Assembly: GCF_002776575.1 (NCBI RefSeq)
Contig: NZ_CP022548.1
Location: 62,001-126,000, forward strand
From: Sphingorhabdus sp. YGSMI21
GTDB taxonomy: Bacteria > Pseudomonadota > Alphaproteobacteria > Sphingomonadales > Sphingomonadaceae
Direction of reading: 5' to 3'
DNA: 64,000 nt
Part shown: positions 9,162 through 19,071 of the stretch, in pieces
Numbering within the stretch: position 1 is the stretch's first letter
Layout of the letters: the number at the start of each line of letters is the position of its first letter
Made by a program: the position numbers and the translations under genes
Notes under the pieces: generated by a model
The model's input: only the letters and a program-made list of their open reading frames with translations
What the model was told of the DNA's origin: nothing
Databases searched by the model: none

Positions 9162-10346
9162 ATGGTGAGCCACGCATTGAATAAGTCGCATCTAGATGGC
9201 GATGCGGCACTGAACTATGTCGACAAGAAAAAAGCACTATGGATACTCTCCGTTCTTTGGCCAGCAACGCCTCTGGTAGGCCTTTATCTCGTTTCGGAAA
9301 CGGGCTGGAGCATCTGGTATGGACTGGTTCTGATCCTGTGGTATTTAATTATTCCAGCGCTTGATTTTGTATTTGGTCAGGATTACTCCAATCCGCCCGA
9401 AAGCGCGGTAGAAAAACTTGAAAAAAGTACATATTATCGCGTGCTTCTCTACCTTACGGTGCCAATACACTTCGCCGCGCTGATCGGCTGCGCATGGTGG
9501 GTTGCCACCCAGGATCTCAGCGCGCTTGAATTTATTGCGCTGGCCCTCTCGTTGGGTGTCGTCAACGGATTGGCACTCAACACCGGCCACGAACTTGGAC
9601 ATAAGAAATCCTCGTTCAGTCGCTGGATGGCAAAGCTTGTGCTTGCCGTTGTCGGCTACGGACACTTCTTCATCGAACATAACAAAGGGCATCACCGCGA
9701 CGTAGCGACGCCGCTAGATCCCGCAACTTCGCAAATGGGCGAGAATATTTACATTTTCTCGCTGCGCGAAATTCCGGGTGCATTCAAACGCGCTTGGCAT
9801 CTGGAAAAGGAACGCCTCGCCCGTTGTGGCAGTAGCCCCTGGACTCTCAAAAACGAGATTCTCCAGCCGATGGTCGTCACCGTCCTGCTTTATGGTGCGC
9901 TGATCGCCGCATTTGGCACGATCATGCTAGTCTTCCTACCGATTCAAATGGCGTATGGCTGGTGGCAGCTGACGAGCGCGAATTATATCGAGCATTACGG
10001 CCTGCTGCGCGAGAAGTTGCCGAATGGCCGGTATGAGCACCAGCAGCCGCGGCACTCGTGGAACGCGAACCATATCATGTCAAACCTGATCCTGTTTCAT
10101 TTGCAGCGCCATTCGGATCACCATGCGCATCCGACGCGGTCCTATCAGTCGCTGCGTAATTTTGAGGATTTGCCGGCGCTTCCGCTCGGCTATCCAGGGA
10201 TGTTTTTTCTCGCACTATTCCCAGCTGCATACCGGGCCGTGATGGACAAGCGTACCGTCGCTTGGGCCGGCGGCGATCTGAGTAAAATCCAGATACGCAA
10301 GGGCAAACGGGCATATTACGAAAGAAAGTTCGCGGACGCTGCGTAA
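9162..10346 (+). CDS. alkB: Alkane 1-monooxygenase AlkB
   Basis: An integral-membrane non-haem di-iron hydroxylase that oxidises the terminal methyl of medium-chain n-alkanes to primary alcohols, using electrons from rubredoxin. The 394-aa product shows the histidine boxes HELGHKK (about residue 142), EHNKGHH (about 172) and HSDHHAHP with RSYQSLR (about 316), plus the HYG motif NYIEHYGLLR (about 272). Hydrophobic helices flank the boxes. Length is close to that of Pseudomonas GPo1 AlkB. It heads the operon, and its electron-transfer and downstream enzymes follow on the same strand. Confidence 0.97.
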   Translation: MVSHALNKSHLDGDAALNYVDKKKALWILSVLWPATPLVGLYLVSETGWSIWYGLVLILWYLIIPALDFVFGQDYSNPPESAVEKLEKSTYYRVLLYLTVPIHFAALIGCAWWVATQDLSALEFIALALSLGVVNGLALNTGHELGHKKSSFSRWMAKLVLAVVGYGHFFIEHNKGHHRDVATPLDPATSQMGENIYIFSLREIPGAFKRAWHLEKERLARCGSSPWTLKNEILQPMVVTVLLYGALIAAFGTIMLVFLPIQMAYGWWQLTSANYIEHYGLLREKLPNGRYEHQQPRHSWNANHIMSNLILFHLQRHSDHHAHPTRSYQSLRNFEDLPALPLGYPGMFFLALFPAAYRAVMDKRTVAWAGGDLSKIQIRKGKRAYYERKFADAA

Positions 10347-10353
10347 AACTTTT

Positions 10354-10394
10354 CGGCGCAGGGTAGAGTCTCTTCCCACACCCACCCTGCGCCG
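10354..10394 (+). terminator. Stem-loop between alkB and alkG (attenuator or processing site)
   Basis: A perfect 11-bp inverted repeat CGGCGCAGGGT (10354-10364) / ACCCTGCGCCG (10384-10394) with a 19-nt loop, followed by TTCTTCCC, lies 8 bp after the alkB stop. The T-run is weak, so it may be a partial terminator or an mRNA-stabilising hairpin giving alkB higher expression than the downstream genes. Confidence 0.6.
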
Positions 10395-10530
10395 TTCTTC
10401 CCAACCGAGTGGCGGTGCAGGTTTGTAGGGTCGAACGCTGTGAAAGCTTTGTGCCCAAGGTCACTGCGGTGTCCCACCGAGCGGTGCAATCCGCACCATG
10501 GCTCTCCAGAACAAATTACGAGGTTTATCG

Positions 10531-10944
10531 ATGGCGAAATATCAGTGCCCTGATTGCGGTTATATTTATGACGAGGCCGATGGCGACCCTCATGAAGGTT
10601 TCGGACCTGGAACGCCGTGGAGCGAGGTGCCGGAAAGCTGGTCATGTCCCGACTGCGCTGTGCGCGACAAGATCGATTTTACTCCGATTGATGGAGGATC
10701 GCAGGCCGCCGAAGTTGGCGCAAGCACGCCCATCACCCCAGATGGTTCCACGACGACCAGCGCCGCTCCAGGGGCCCCATTTCGAAAGTGGGTCTGCATC
10801 ACCTGCGGGCATATCTATGACGAGGCAACAGGCGATCAGCACGAGGGATTTGCGGTGGGAACTCGGTTCGAAGAAATACCAGACGACTGGTGCTGTCCCG
10901 ATTGCGGAGCATCCAAGGGCGATTATGTCCTTGTGCGCGATTAA
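10531..10944 (+). CDS. alkG: Two-domain rubredoxin AlkG
   Basis: An electron carrier passing electrons from AlkT to AlkB. The 137-aa protein contains two complete rubredoxin domains: C6-x2-C9 with C39-x2-C42, and C89-x2-C92 with C122-x2-C125, joined by a Ser/Thr/Pro-rich linker. A tandem rubredoxin is the layout of AlkG from the OCT plasmid. The ATG at 10531 (MAKYQCPDCGY) is chosen because the domain begins directly after it; an in-frame ATG at 10498 would add 11 residues. Confidence 0.95.
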   Translation: MAKYQCPDCGYIYDEADGDPHEGFGPGTPWSEVPESWSCPDCAVRDKIDFTPIDGGSQAAEVGASTPITPDGSTTTSAAPGAPFRKWVCITCGHIYDEATGDQHEGFAVGTRFEEIPDDWCCPDCGASKGDYVLVRD

Positions 10945-10975
10945 ATGACGACAATTCAGATGAAAGCTTAATTTA

Positions 10976-12430
10976 ATGGGAATTGCCGAAATTCTGAAAC
11001 CAGCTGGATCTCCGGGCAATGCGATTAGAGAATATGACAACCTTTTAGCACAAATGAAGGCTACCCAGCTGGCGCATCGGACACAGTATAATCGAAATGC
11101 GCGGCTTGATGATCTTGAAAGGTTGCGTAAGGCTATGCTTGCGCACGAAACGCAGATCACTGAGGCCTGCGAACGTGATTTCCGCAAGCCTGCATCGGAA
11201 GTCAAGCTGACCGAAATATTCCCGGTCCTGCAAGAAATACGGCACGCGAAACGACATCTCAGGCAGTGGATGAAACCCCGTCGCGCGTCGTTGACATTGA
11301 GCATGGTCGGCACGCGGGCGCGGGTTCGCCCGGAAGCCAAGGGTGTGTGCCTCATTATCGCGCCCTGGAATTACCCGGTCAATCTTTCGCTAGCCCCTTT
11401 GGTTTCAGCGATCGCGGCCGGAAACAGCGTCGTGATCAAGCCCTCAGAACTGACACCGCACACGTCGGGCGTAATCGCCGACATCGTGCGCGAGGTCTTT
11501 TCACCATTGCATGTAGCTGTCGTCCAGGGCGGAATTGAAACCTCCCAGAGCCTTTTAGAGCAGCCGTTCGATCATATCTTCTTCACCGGTAGTCCGGCAG
11601 TTGGCAAGGTTGTGATGGCAGCAGCAGCGCGCAATCTTTCTTCGGTAACGCTTGAATTGGGTGGGAAGTCGCCGACCATTGTCGGCCCCGGGGCGAATAT
11701 GCGCAAGGCGGTACAGAGTATCGTTTGGGGTAAATTCGCAAACAACGGGCAGACCTGCATCGCGCCCGACCATGTTTATGTTCATAGCAGTATTGCCCAA
11801 GAATTCGAGCACGCTGTCATCACAGAAATCTGCAGGGTCTACGGGAACGACAATCGTAATCTGAAGGCTAACCCCGACTATTGCCGGATCGTCAACGCCC
11901 GCCATTTCAAGCGGCTGCACGCCCTCGTAAAGGATGCACGCACGAAGGGCGGGGAGATCGCTTTCGGCGGCGAATTCGACTCGAGTGAAAACTACATTTC
12001 ACCGACCGTGTTGAGAGGCATGAACCCTGACATGGACATCGCCGAAAAGGAATTGTTTGGACCCCTGCTCCCGCTCATTCCGTTCGATAATCTGGATGAC
12101 GTCATTGCAAGGATCAATTCGCAGCCGAAACCTCTGGCACTCTATATCTTCGAGAAGGACCGGGGATTAATCGACCGCGTGATCGCGAACACCTCGACTG
12201 GCGGGATTGGAATCAATGTCACGGTCGCCCAATTTCTCCATCCAAACCTCCCTTTCGGCGGAGTGAACAATTCCGGGATAGGGGCCGCGCACGGCGAGTA
12301 TGGCTTTCGTTCATTCTCACATGAGCGGGCCATCCTGGAAGATCGGTTTTCAATCCTTTCTTGGCTCTATCCTCCCTACACGCCGCGCGTACGCCGTTTG
12401 ATCGACCTCGTAGTCCGGGTGCTGGGCTGA
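10976..12430 (+). CDS. alkH: Aldehyde dehydrogenase AlkH
   Basis: An NAD(P)-dependent dehydrogenase oxidising fatty aldehydes to fatty acids. The 484-aa protein has the cofactor region APWNYPVNLSLAPLVSAIAA, the general-base Glu in LELGGKSP (about residue 227) and the nucleophilic Cys in NNGQTCIAP (about 262). A hydrophobic and basic C-terminal tail (YPPYTPRVRRLIDLVV) recalls membrane-associated class-3 ALDHs such as AlkH. It follows alkG by 31 bp. Confidence 0.92.
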   Translation: MGIAEILKPAGSPGNAIREYDNLLAQMKATQLAHRTQYNRNARLDDLERLRKAMLAHETQITEACERDFRKPASEVKLTEIFPVLQEIRHAKRHLRQWMKPRRASLTLSMVGTRARVRPEAKGVCLIIAPWNYPVNLSLAPLVSAIAAGNSVVIKPSELTPHTSGVIADIVREVFSPLHVAVVQGGIETSQSLLEQPFDHIFFTGSPAVGKVVMAAAARNLSSVTLELGGKSPTIVGPGANMRKAVQSIVWGKFANNGQTCIAPDHVYVHSSIAQEFEHAVITEICRVYGNDNRNLKANPDYCRIVNARHFKRLHALVKDARTKGGEIAFGGEFDSSENYISPTVLRGMNPDMDIAEKELFGPLLPLIPFDNLDDVIARINSQPKPLALYIFEKDRGLIDRVIANTSTGGIGINVTVAQFLHPNLPFGGVNNSGIGAAHGEYGFRSFSHERAILEDRFSILSWLYPPYTPRVRRLIDLVVRVLG

Positions 12431-12460
12431 TGCGTACATTCTGCAAGGAACAAGCGAACC

Positions 12461-14083
12461 ATGTATGACTACATAATAATCGGGGCCGGTTCGGCCGGTT
12501 GCGTCCTCGCCAACCGATTGTCCGCCGATGGCAAGAAACGGGTGGCTCTGCTAGAGGCTGGCCCAAGGGACAAAAGCCCGCTGATCCACATGCCGATTGG
12601 AATCGCGCTTCTCGCCAACAACAAAAAACTCAACTGGGCTTTCGAAACCGAGCCGCAGGATCATCTTAATAAGCGGCGCTTGTTCTGGCCCAGAGGAAAG
12701 ACACTTGGTGGCTCGTCCTCGATCAATGCGATGATCTATATTCGCGGTCATCCAGACGATTATCAATATTGGCAGGAAGCGGCAGGATCGGCTTTGTGGG
12801 GGTGGGACCGTGCGAGCGAACTTTTCCGGCGCATGGAGGACAACGAACGTCACCCGGCTGGAGGTTTTCACGGACAGGGCGGTGAATTGAGCGTCGGCGA
12901 TTTGCGCACGGTAAACCCGCTCAGCGATGATTTCGTCGAAGCGGGGCGGGAACTCCAGTTCCCGGTCAATCCGGATTTCAACGCGGACAGCCAAGAAGGC
13001 CTCGGATATTACCAAGTGACACAGCGCAACGGTCGGCGATGGAGTTCAGCGCAGGCCTTTTTGCGCCAGGTCGAGGAGCGGGCGAACTTGGACATTATTA
13101 CCGATGCGCGCGCCGAGCGCGTGTTGATGAATGGCAAATCGACCGTTGGCGTCGCTTACCGCCAGGCGCGCGAGTCGAAAAAGTTGAAGCTCAAACCGGG
13201 TGGTGAAGTCCTACTGTCTGGTGGCACCGTGAATTCTCCACAATTGCTGATGCTGTCGGGGATCGGGGATAGTGCTGTGTTGCGCCATAATGGCATTCCG
13301 ATCGTACACGATTTACCCGAGGTCGGTCAGAACATGGCTGATCACCTCGACGTCACCATCATGAACGCAGCAAATTCGCGCAAGCCGATCGGGGTGGCAG
13401 CCAGCTTCATACCAAGAGCCCTCGGGGGGCTGTGGTCGTATATTTTTTCACGGCGGGGCTTTCTTACCAGCAACGTTGCGGAAGCAGGTGGTTTTGTCCA
13501 GTCTTCGCCTGACCGAGATCGGCCTAATGTTCAGTTCCACTTTCTGCCTACTTATCTCAAAGATCACGGGCGAAAAGTTGCCTTCGGATATGGTTACACG
13601 CTTCATATCTGCGATCTGCTGCCGAAAAGCCGCGGTTACATTTCCTTGAAATCATCTGATCCAATGGCCGACCCGCTGATCCAGCCTGGATACCTAGCCG
13701 ATCCTGATGATCTCAAGACAATAATCGCGGCATTCAAGATCGGTCGGCGCATTCTGGATGCGCCGGCGATGGCCGCTCATAGTGCTGCTGAGGTGCATCC
13801 CGGGCCGTCGGTCCAGACAGACGATGAAATTGCCGCGTTTATCCGCGACACTGCCGAAACAATTTACCATCCCACGGGCACCTGCCGAATGGGTGCGGAT
13901 GCGGAGTCCGTAGTCGACGCCTCGCTTCGTGTCCGGGGTATCTCAGGCCTCCGGGTCGTGGACGCCTCGATCATGCCCAGCCTCGTGGCCGGTAATACCA
14001 ATGCGCCGACCATGATGATTGCAGAGAACGCCGCCGACATGATTTTGGGCAAGGTCGGTACGTTGGACGCAAATGCTGCCTGA
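12461..14083 (+). CDS. alkJ: GMC-type alcohol dehydrogenase AlkJ
   Basis: A flavin-dependent, quinone-linked membrane-associated dehydrogenase converting 1-alkanols to aldehydes. The 540-aa product starts with the FAD-binding motif [19 protein letters not shown], carries GMC signatures ([37 protein letters not shown]) and the C-terminal active-site segments [10 protein letters not shown] and [18 protein letters not shown] ribosome-binding site AAGGAA precedes the ATG. The 3' gap to alkL holds small hairpins. Confidence 0.93.
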   Translation: MYDYIIIGAGSAGCVLANRLSADGKKRVALLEAGPRDKSPLIHMPIGIALLANNKKLNWAFETEPQDHLNKRRLFWPRGKTLGGSSSINAMIYIRGHPDDYQYWQEAAGSALWGWDRASELFRRMEDNERHPAGGFHGQGGELSVGDLRTVNPLSDDFVEAGRELQFPVNPDFNADSQEGLGYYQVTQRNGRRWSSAQAFLRQVEERANLDIITDARAERVLMNGKSTVGVAYRQARESKKLKLKPGGEVLLSGGTVNSPQLLMLSGIGDSAVLRHNGIPIVHDLPEVGQNMADHLDVTIMNAANSRKPIGVAASFIPRALGGLWSYIFSRRGFLTSNVAEAGGFVQSSPDRDRPNVQFHFLPTYLKDHGRKVAFGYGYTLHICDLLPKSRGYISLKSSDPMADPLIQPGYLADPDDLKTIIAAFKIGRRILDAPAMAAHSAAEVHPGPSVQTDDEIAAFIRDTAETIYHPTGTCRMGADAESVVDASLRVRGISGLRVVDASIMPSLVAGNTNAPTMMIAENAADMILGKVGTLDANAA

Positions 14084-14178
14084 GGCCGCTCGGTCTCAAG
14101 AAAACTCCGGCGGTGCCCGGAGAAATTAGTGAAGCTGGGCCTGGCCCGGACAAGATAACTGTATCTGGGAGAGAAGAA

Positions 14179-14853
14179 ATGAATCCATTCAATGTAAAAT
14201 TCCCGACATCCTGTTGTGTTCTGGGTCTGGCTCTCATGTGGGGGAGTGCGGCTTCAGCCCAAGATGGCGGCATGTATAAACGCGGGGATTTCGTAGTCGC
14301 TGTTTCCGCGTCAGAGGTTTTGACCAGTGAGCAGTTGGACGAGGTTTCGGTTGGCGGGGGTGACCTGCCGGGAGCAGGCGTCACCATCAATAATGACGAA
14401 ACGGTCACTTTCGACCTATCCTATTTTCTGTCTGACCGGATTGCGGTGAATCTGTTCGGCGGTATCCCTGCTAGCGCGAGGCTGCAAGGAACCGGCTCTA
14501 TCGGAGGTCTTGCGCTCGGCTCGACTGATTATGGACCTGCGGTGTTGTCGCTTCAATATCATCAGCCGATCGGGAGTAACGTCTCTCTTTATGCAGGGGG
14601 AGGCGTAGCGCGCCTGCTATTCCTAAACGAGAAAGACGGCGCAATTGCCGAATTCGATGTGCGCGACACTTGGGCTCCCGCGCTGCAGGTCGGAACGCGT
14701 GTAGCTCTGAATTCGAGCCTATTGCTCAACCTCGATACCCGCTATATTCCTTTCAATGGAAATATCAGCGGTAATCTTGGCCCCGCGCGAGTCAAGGCCA
14801 AGGTCGGCGTGGACCCAATTGTCGTCAATATTGGCCTTGCCTATCGCTTCTGA
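14179..14853 (+). CDS. alkL: Outer-membrane alkane-uptake protein AlkL (OmpW family)
   Basis: A 224-aa OmpW-family eight-stranded beta barrel importing hydrophobic alkanes. It has a signal peptide (LGLALMWGSAASA, cleavage before QDGG), alternating hydrophobic strands and a C-terminal GLAYRF ending in the aromatic residue needed for barrel assembly. The ATG at 14179 is chosen because GGGAGAGAAG lies just upstream and the signal peptide begins there. Confidence 0.9.
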   Translation: MNPFNVKFPTSCCVLGLALMWGSAASAQDGGMYKRGDFVVAVSASEVLTSEQLDEVSVGGGDLPGAGVTINNDETVTFDLSYFLSDRIAVNLFGGIPASARLQGTGSIGGLALGSTDYGPAVLSLQYHQPIGSNVSLYAGGGVARLLFLNEKDGAIAEFDVRDTWAPALQVGTRVALNSSLLLNLDTRYIPFNGNISGNLGPARVKAKVGVDPIVVNIGLAYRF

Positions 14854-14945
14854 CGACACTCCTGATCCGCATTCCCGGTACGGCAAATTCAATTGCCGGG
14901 ACAGATAAGCAGCGGTCGGTGCCGCCGAAGTTAAGAGGAATCATT

Positions 14946-17597
14946 ATGATGACAGCGGGTGGGGTCGACGGGAAAACGCCGCTCGGGCAAGAAGGGCTCG
15001 ACCCCACCTTGCAGTTATACAACAGACGCATGGCCCAGCGCAGGCACGTTTTTGCTCAGTCTGCCATCCGGCGCGAGCGCCTCTCGCATGAGGCCCATCA
15101 AGGTGCGAAGGCGCTCGTCTACTGCGCACCCAGCGGCTTTGGGAAATCGACGCAGTTGGCGATCATGGCAGAAGATGCAGGTTCCGGGAACGCAGCTTAC
15201 CTTAGCCTCGCTGAGTTCGAAACTGCGGAGGGCAGCGATGGTTCGTGTGTAGAACGTGTGATGCAGGCCATCCTCGATCAGTTGTCGGGACCGGATGCGC
15301 CGCAAACAAAGGGCGTGCACGAGGGAGAGGCTGTACTGTTCGCCCGGCTTTGGAAAACCGAGCAGCCAATCTTGTTGTGTTTCGACGAATTTATACCGGC
15401 TTTTGCTGACTTGGCGGAGCGGATTATCTGCGAGACGCCTTCCAGCGTCAAACTTGCCTTCGCCCCCATTGGCGTGGAGTTTTTGTCACGGCTCGCTCTT
15501 TTGCCCGGGGTCGTAAGAATGCGGTCGGAAAGCTTAGCATTCAACGAAGCCGAGATAGATGAACTTGCCCTTCTATCGGGGGCGCCATGGTCCACTGAAC
15601 GCGCTTTGGAACTGACTGGCGGCTGGCCCGCATTGCTGCGTTTCGCTGTCGACCGAGCCGAGCCATTATCTTCGCCCATACAGTGGCCAGAAGTGCAGAA
15701 CTTCTTGCATAACGACGTGTTTGCCAAATTGACCGTCGAAGAACGGGAAGTTCTGCGTAACGCGTCAATCTTGCAAACGGTTACACCGGAAAGCTATCGC
15801 TATGTTTTTAAAGCGAATTCGGACCTAGAACATTGGCTCAAGCGCCTGAGCGCTGTCCATGGTGTGCTGGTTGCAGGGCTGGCGAATGATGGGGAGAAGT
15901 TAGTAATGCTCCCGGTGCTCCGCGATTTTCTGCGCGAGGAGTTGCGCGTACTCATGCCAGACCGAATTTCCTATTTGTTGAAGCGCATCGCCTACTGGCA
16001 TTGGCGACAAGGCGAATACCGCGAGACGATAACTGCTGCTTTGGATGCCCACGACCATCGCTGGGCGCACCGGGTAAGCGCAGGCGTGCTTATCGATATT
16101 GCATTACGACAGGGAGAAATTGCGGGTCTACGAGAATGGTTCGCTTCGGTTCCTCGTGACCAGTTGAATCGCCTGCCAGCCTTGGCATTCGGCTATGCCT
16201 GGACGATGTATTTCAGCCAGCAGGCGCAGGTGGCAGACGAAGTGCTCGAAGGCATGGCCGCAACTGAATACGCCGGCCAGAACCTCTACGGCCAACCCAG
16301 GGGTTGGCCCGAACTCGTATTCGCTATTGGCAAGGCGACACATGATGAATTGGATGAAAGCACCAGACTATGCCACCAATGGATCGATAGTTTTGGAGAG
16401 GATAACGAGGTTGGCGCAGGCGCGGCTTATACCTGCTTAGCATTTATCGCTGCGAGCGAGCGGCAATTCGAAGATCTGTCGAAGCTTTCTCGGAAGGCTT
16501 TCTCAATCAATCGATACGCGCGTCAGCGTTACGCTTCGGGTTGGCTTTCGGCCACCAACGTGCTCGCGGCGATGCGGAGCGGCGAGATGCTACGGGCTCG
16601 TACACTCGTAAAACAATCGCGCGAGAGCTCTGATATCGCTGTTGAACGTTCGCCTTTCGCGTCAAATCTCCTGCAGGCGTTCGAATATCAACTTTGCGAG
16701 GAGATCAAAGAAGGTGTCATGCCAGAGGGGCTCGAACACGACGCCATTAATTTCGCAATGGAATATGGGGTGGTGGATGTGCTCGCCGGAGTGACCCAGG
16801 CTGCGGCAAGGCGGATGGCGTTGAAGGGACTAACAACTGAGGCATTTGCCCTGATGGAAAAGGTCCGCGCCACGGCTCACCGCCGCCAATTGCCCCGCTT
16901 ACGTTATCTGGCGGAAATCAATCTCGCCGAATTTCACTTGCTGGAGGACGGAGCGGACGCAGACGTTAATCTGCCCAAGCCCAACGCTGCGATCCTTTCG
17001 GCCAACCAGCTCCAGGCGTTGGATGCGCGCCTCGCCCGTGTGCGAGCGCTCATCGAGATCGGCAAGTCGCGTTTCGGGCTTGCTGAACAGCACGCCCGTC
17101 TCGCGTTGCGCGAGGCGGGCACAATGGGCGACTTGCGTGCGGCGGCCGCCGCCCAATATTGTCTCGCTACGGCGCTTGTCCTGCTGGGTTCGACTAGGGA
17201 CGCGGAACGTGCTTTTCGCGAAGCGGAAGAACTCGTAGCACTGAATGGCTGCCGCACGACACGTGAGTGGATGATGGCACTGCTCCTTCGCATCGTGCCA
17301 GAAACGATACAGTTCTTCGATACAATCGGGCGTAAGGGCGAAGCGCTTCATTCGATGGAGCCGAGCGTCGGCTCCTCAGATAAGGGCCTCGTGCCGGTTC
17401 TGGCAGGGCGGCTTACCCGCAAGCAATATCTTGTCCTCCAATATATTGCCCGGGGCATGACGAACAAGGAAATCGCAGCACAACTCTCGATCAGCGAAAG
17501 CGGCGCGAAATGGCATGTCAAGCGGCTGTTCGAACGCTTCGGTGTCTCTAAGCGGAGTCAGTTGGTCGCCACCGCGCAGGCAAAAAACTTACTATAG
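14946..17597 (+). CDS. alkS: MalT/LuxR-type transcriptional activator AlkS
   Basis: A large ATP-dependent STAND regulator that senses alkanes and activates alkB-type promoters. The product is 883 aa: Walker A APSGFGKST near residue 60, Walker-B-like LLCFDEF near 147, a long TPR-like helical sensor, and a C-terminal LuxR helix-turn-helix (LTRKQYLVLQYIARGMTNKE with a KWHVKRLFERFGVSKRSQLV recognition part). The ATG at 14946 follows AAGAGGAA. In the OCT plasmid alkS and alkT form a separate unit; here they sit in line after alkL. Confidence 0.9.
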   Translation: MMTAGGVDGKTPLGQEGLDPTLQLYNRRMAQRRHVFAQSAIRRERLSHEAHQGAKALVYCAPSGFGKSTQLAIMAEDAGSGNAAYLSLAEFETAEGSDGSCVERVMQAILDQLSGPDAPQTKGVHEGEAVLFARLWKTEQPILLCFDEFIPAFADLAERIICETPSSVKLAFAPIGVEFLSRLALLPGVVRMRSESLAFNEAEIDELALLSGAPWSTERALELTGGWPALLRFAVDRAEPLSSPIQWPEVQNFLHNDVFAKLTVEEREVLRNASILQTVTPESYRYVFKANSDLEHWLKRLSAVHGVLVAGLANDGEKLVMLPVLRDFLREELRVLMPDRISYLLKRIAYWHWRQGEYRETITAALDAHDHRWAHRVSAGVLIDIALRQGEIAGLREWFASVPRDQLNRLPALAFGYAWTMYFSQQAQVADEVLEGMAATEYAGQNLYGQPRGWPELVFAIGKATHDELDESTRLCHQWIDSFGEDNEVGAGAAYTCLAFIAASERQFEDLSKLSRKAFSINRYARQRYASGWLSATNVLAAMRSGEMLRARTLVKQSRESSDIAVERSPFASNLLQAFEYQLCEEIKEGVMPEGLEHDAINFAMEYGVVDVLAGVTQAAARRMALKGLTTEAFALMEKVRATAHRRQLPRLRYLAEINLAEFHLLEDGADADVNLPKPNAAILSANQLQALDARLARVRALIEIGKSRFGLAEQHARLALREAGTMGDLRAAAAAQYCLATALVLLGSTRDAERAFREAEELVALNGCRTTREWMMALLLRIVPETIQFFDTIGRKGEALHSMEPSVGSSDKGLVPVLAGRLTRKQYLVLQYIARGMTNKEIAAQLSISESGAKWHVKRLFERFGVSKRSQLVATAQAKNLL

Positions 17598-17615
17598 GTA
17601 CAAGGAAAATACTTC

Positions 17616-18806
17616 ATGCAATCAATTAAGAGAATTGTAATCATTGGGAGCGGGACTGCTGGGATCAATCTAGCGCTAAATCTGCGCCAGAACGGTTTCG
17701 CAGGGAATGTCACGGTATTTGGTACCGAGCATCACGATCCCTATCAACGTCCGCCGCTTTCGAAGAACTGGTTGCTATCCGATAACGATCCCAGCCCCAT
17801 TCCGTTGCGTCCAGCGAGCGCTCTTGAGGAAAATGAAATCGTGCTCAGGCTGGGCCAGGAGGTTGCCCTGATCGACCGCAAACGTGCTGTGATTGTGACC
17901 GAAACTGGCGAGGAAATTCCTTATGATAGGTTAGTATTCGCCACGGGTGCCGCGCCGCGTCGGCTCGACGTGCCGGGGGCGGATCTGAAAGGTGTTTTCT
18001 ATTTGCGCAGCCTGGATGATGCTGCGGCGCTGCGGCGCGCGATGCGCGATAATTTGTCGGCCGAAGCGGTCGTTGTAGGCGCTGGGGTGATTGGCCTTGA
18101 AGTCGCCTCGGCATTTACCACCCTTAATAGACCCGTGACGGTGGTCGAGGCGGGTGCACGCGTCCTTGCTCGGGTCGCATCGGTTTCGGTCGCGGCGCAA
18201 GTGACGCAACGACTGGAAAAGGCGGGCATACACTTCCTGTTTGAAAAGGCGGTCGCCCGGATCGAAGGCGAGTCCGGTTCGGTAAAAGCTTTGGAGCTAG
18301 CCGATGGAACTCGATTGCCCGCCCAGCTGGTTATCATTGGAATTGGAGCGGTGCCACAGGAAAGCCTTGCACTCAAGGCTGGACTTACGTGCGATGACGG
18401 TATACTGGTGGATGAGGAAATGCGCACGTCGGATGAGCACATTTATGCAATTGGTGATTGCGCGCGGGGGCCGAATGAATTCGCGCGAGGCAAAGTCCGG
18501 ATCGAGACGATCCATAACGCTATGCATCAGGCGAAATTGGCGGCCGCCAGCCTGTGTGATAAACCCGCTCCCGCTCCGGCCGTGCCGCGTTTTTGGTCCG
18601 ACCTTGCTGGCATGAAGCTTCAGGGTCTCGGCATTCGCTCCGATTCGGAAGTGATCGAGGAGCAACATGGGGAGAGCGAGGATGCCGGCGAATATCATCA
18701 TTTCGAGAACGGCCAACTCGTCGCGACCGAAACAATCAATCTCCCAATGCGGCAGAACGAGTTCGCCTCGCTTATCGTATCCCGAGCTCGTACTGACACC
18801 GAATAG
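17616..18806 (+). CDS. alkT: Rubredoxin-NAD(+) reductase AlkT
   Basis: An FAD-dependent reductase transferring electrons from NADH to rubredoxin AlkG. The 396-aa product has an FAD dinucleotide fold (RIVIIGSGTAGINLALNLRQ), a second NAD fold (AVVVGAGVIGLEVASAF), an ATGAAPRRL motif and the FAD-closing motif IYAIGDCARG. Length is typical of ferredoxin/rubredoxin reductases. It begins 18 bp after alkS with AAGGAAA as ribosome-binding site, completing the three-part hydroxylase. No clear terminator follows; relic DNA does. Confidence 0.94.
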   Translation: MQSIKRIVIIGSGTAGINLALNLRQNGFAGNVTVFGTEHHDPYQRPPLSKNWLLSDNDPSPIPLRPASALEENEIVLRLGQEVALIDRKRAVIVTETGEEIPYDRLVFATGAAPRRLDVPGADLKGVFYLRSLDDAAALRRAMRDNLSAEAVVVGAGVIGLEVASAFTTLNRPVTVVEAGARVLARVASVSVAAQVTQRLEKAGIHFLFEKAVARIEGESGSVKALELADGTRLPAQLVIIGIGAVPQESLALKAGLTCDDGILVDEEMRTSDEHIYAIGDCARGPNEFARGKVRIETIHNAMHQAKLAAASLCDKPAPAPAVPRFWSDLAGMKLQGLGIRSDSEVIEEQHGESEDAGEYHHFENGQLVATETINLPMRQNEFASLIVSRARTDTE

Positions 18807-18815
18807 TCTGTGAGT

Positions 18816-18900
18816 TGTTCCCCGTCAGCACTTATGTCACCAAATTGATGTTGTGATTTAAGGAGTGTTTTGGTTTCATCGTAGTGACGAAGGAACGAAG
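18816..18900 (+). repeat. Relic left end of the two-ORF IS seen at 43344
   Basis: The sequence from TGTTCCCCGTCAGCAC to GTAGTGACGAAGGAACGAAG is a diverged copy of the left end and leader of the element at 43344-43428, ending where that element's first ORF would begin. About 85 bp remain with several mismatches and no transposase. It records an earlier copy of this IS at the 3' edge of the alk operon. Confidence 0.8.
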
Positions 18901-19071
18901 CTCACGGCAAATCAAACTTCATTTCGAACGATGTTGGATGATCATCTGAAAGAACGAGCAACAAAAATGTTGGGGCAAGATAAAATGTCGAAAGAGGCCA
19001 TATCGGAAGCATTGGGCTATACCGACCGGACCAGTTTTAGCCGTGCGTGCAGACGGTGGTTCGACATTTGA
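18901..19071 (+). pseudogene. AraC-family regulator, C-terminal fragment
   Basis: An open stretch encodes LTANQTSFRTMLDDHLKERA then MSKEAISEALGYTDRTSFSR and ACRRWF, the second half of an AraC-type DNA-binding domain. The N-terminal sensor part is absent, cut by the IS relic at 18900. The C-terminus runs into an IS5-like left end near 19070. It is a remnant with no start signal. Some alkane operons are controlled by AraC-type regulators, so an ancestral link is possible but unproven. Confidence 0.75.
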
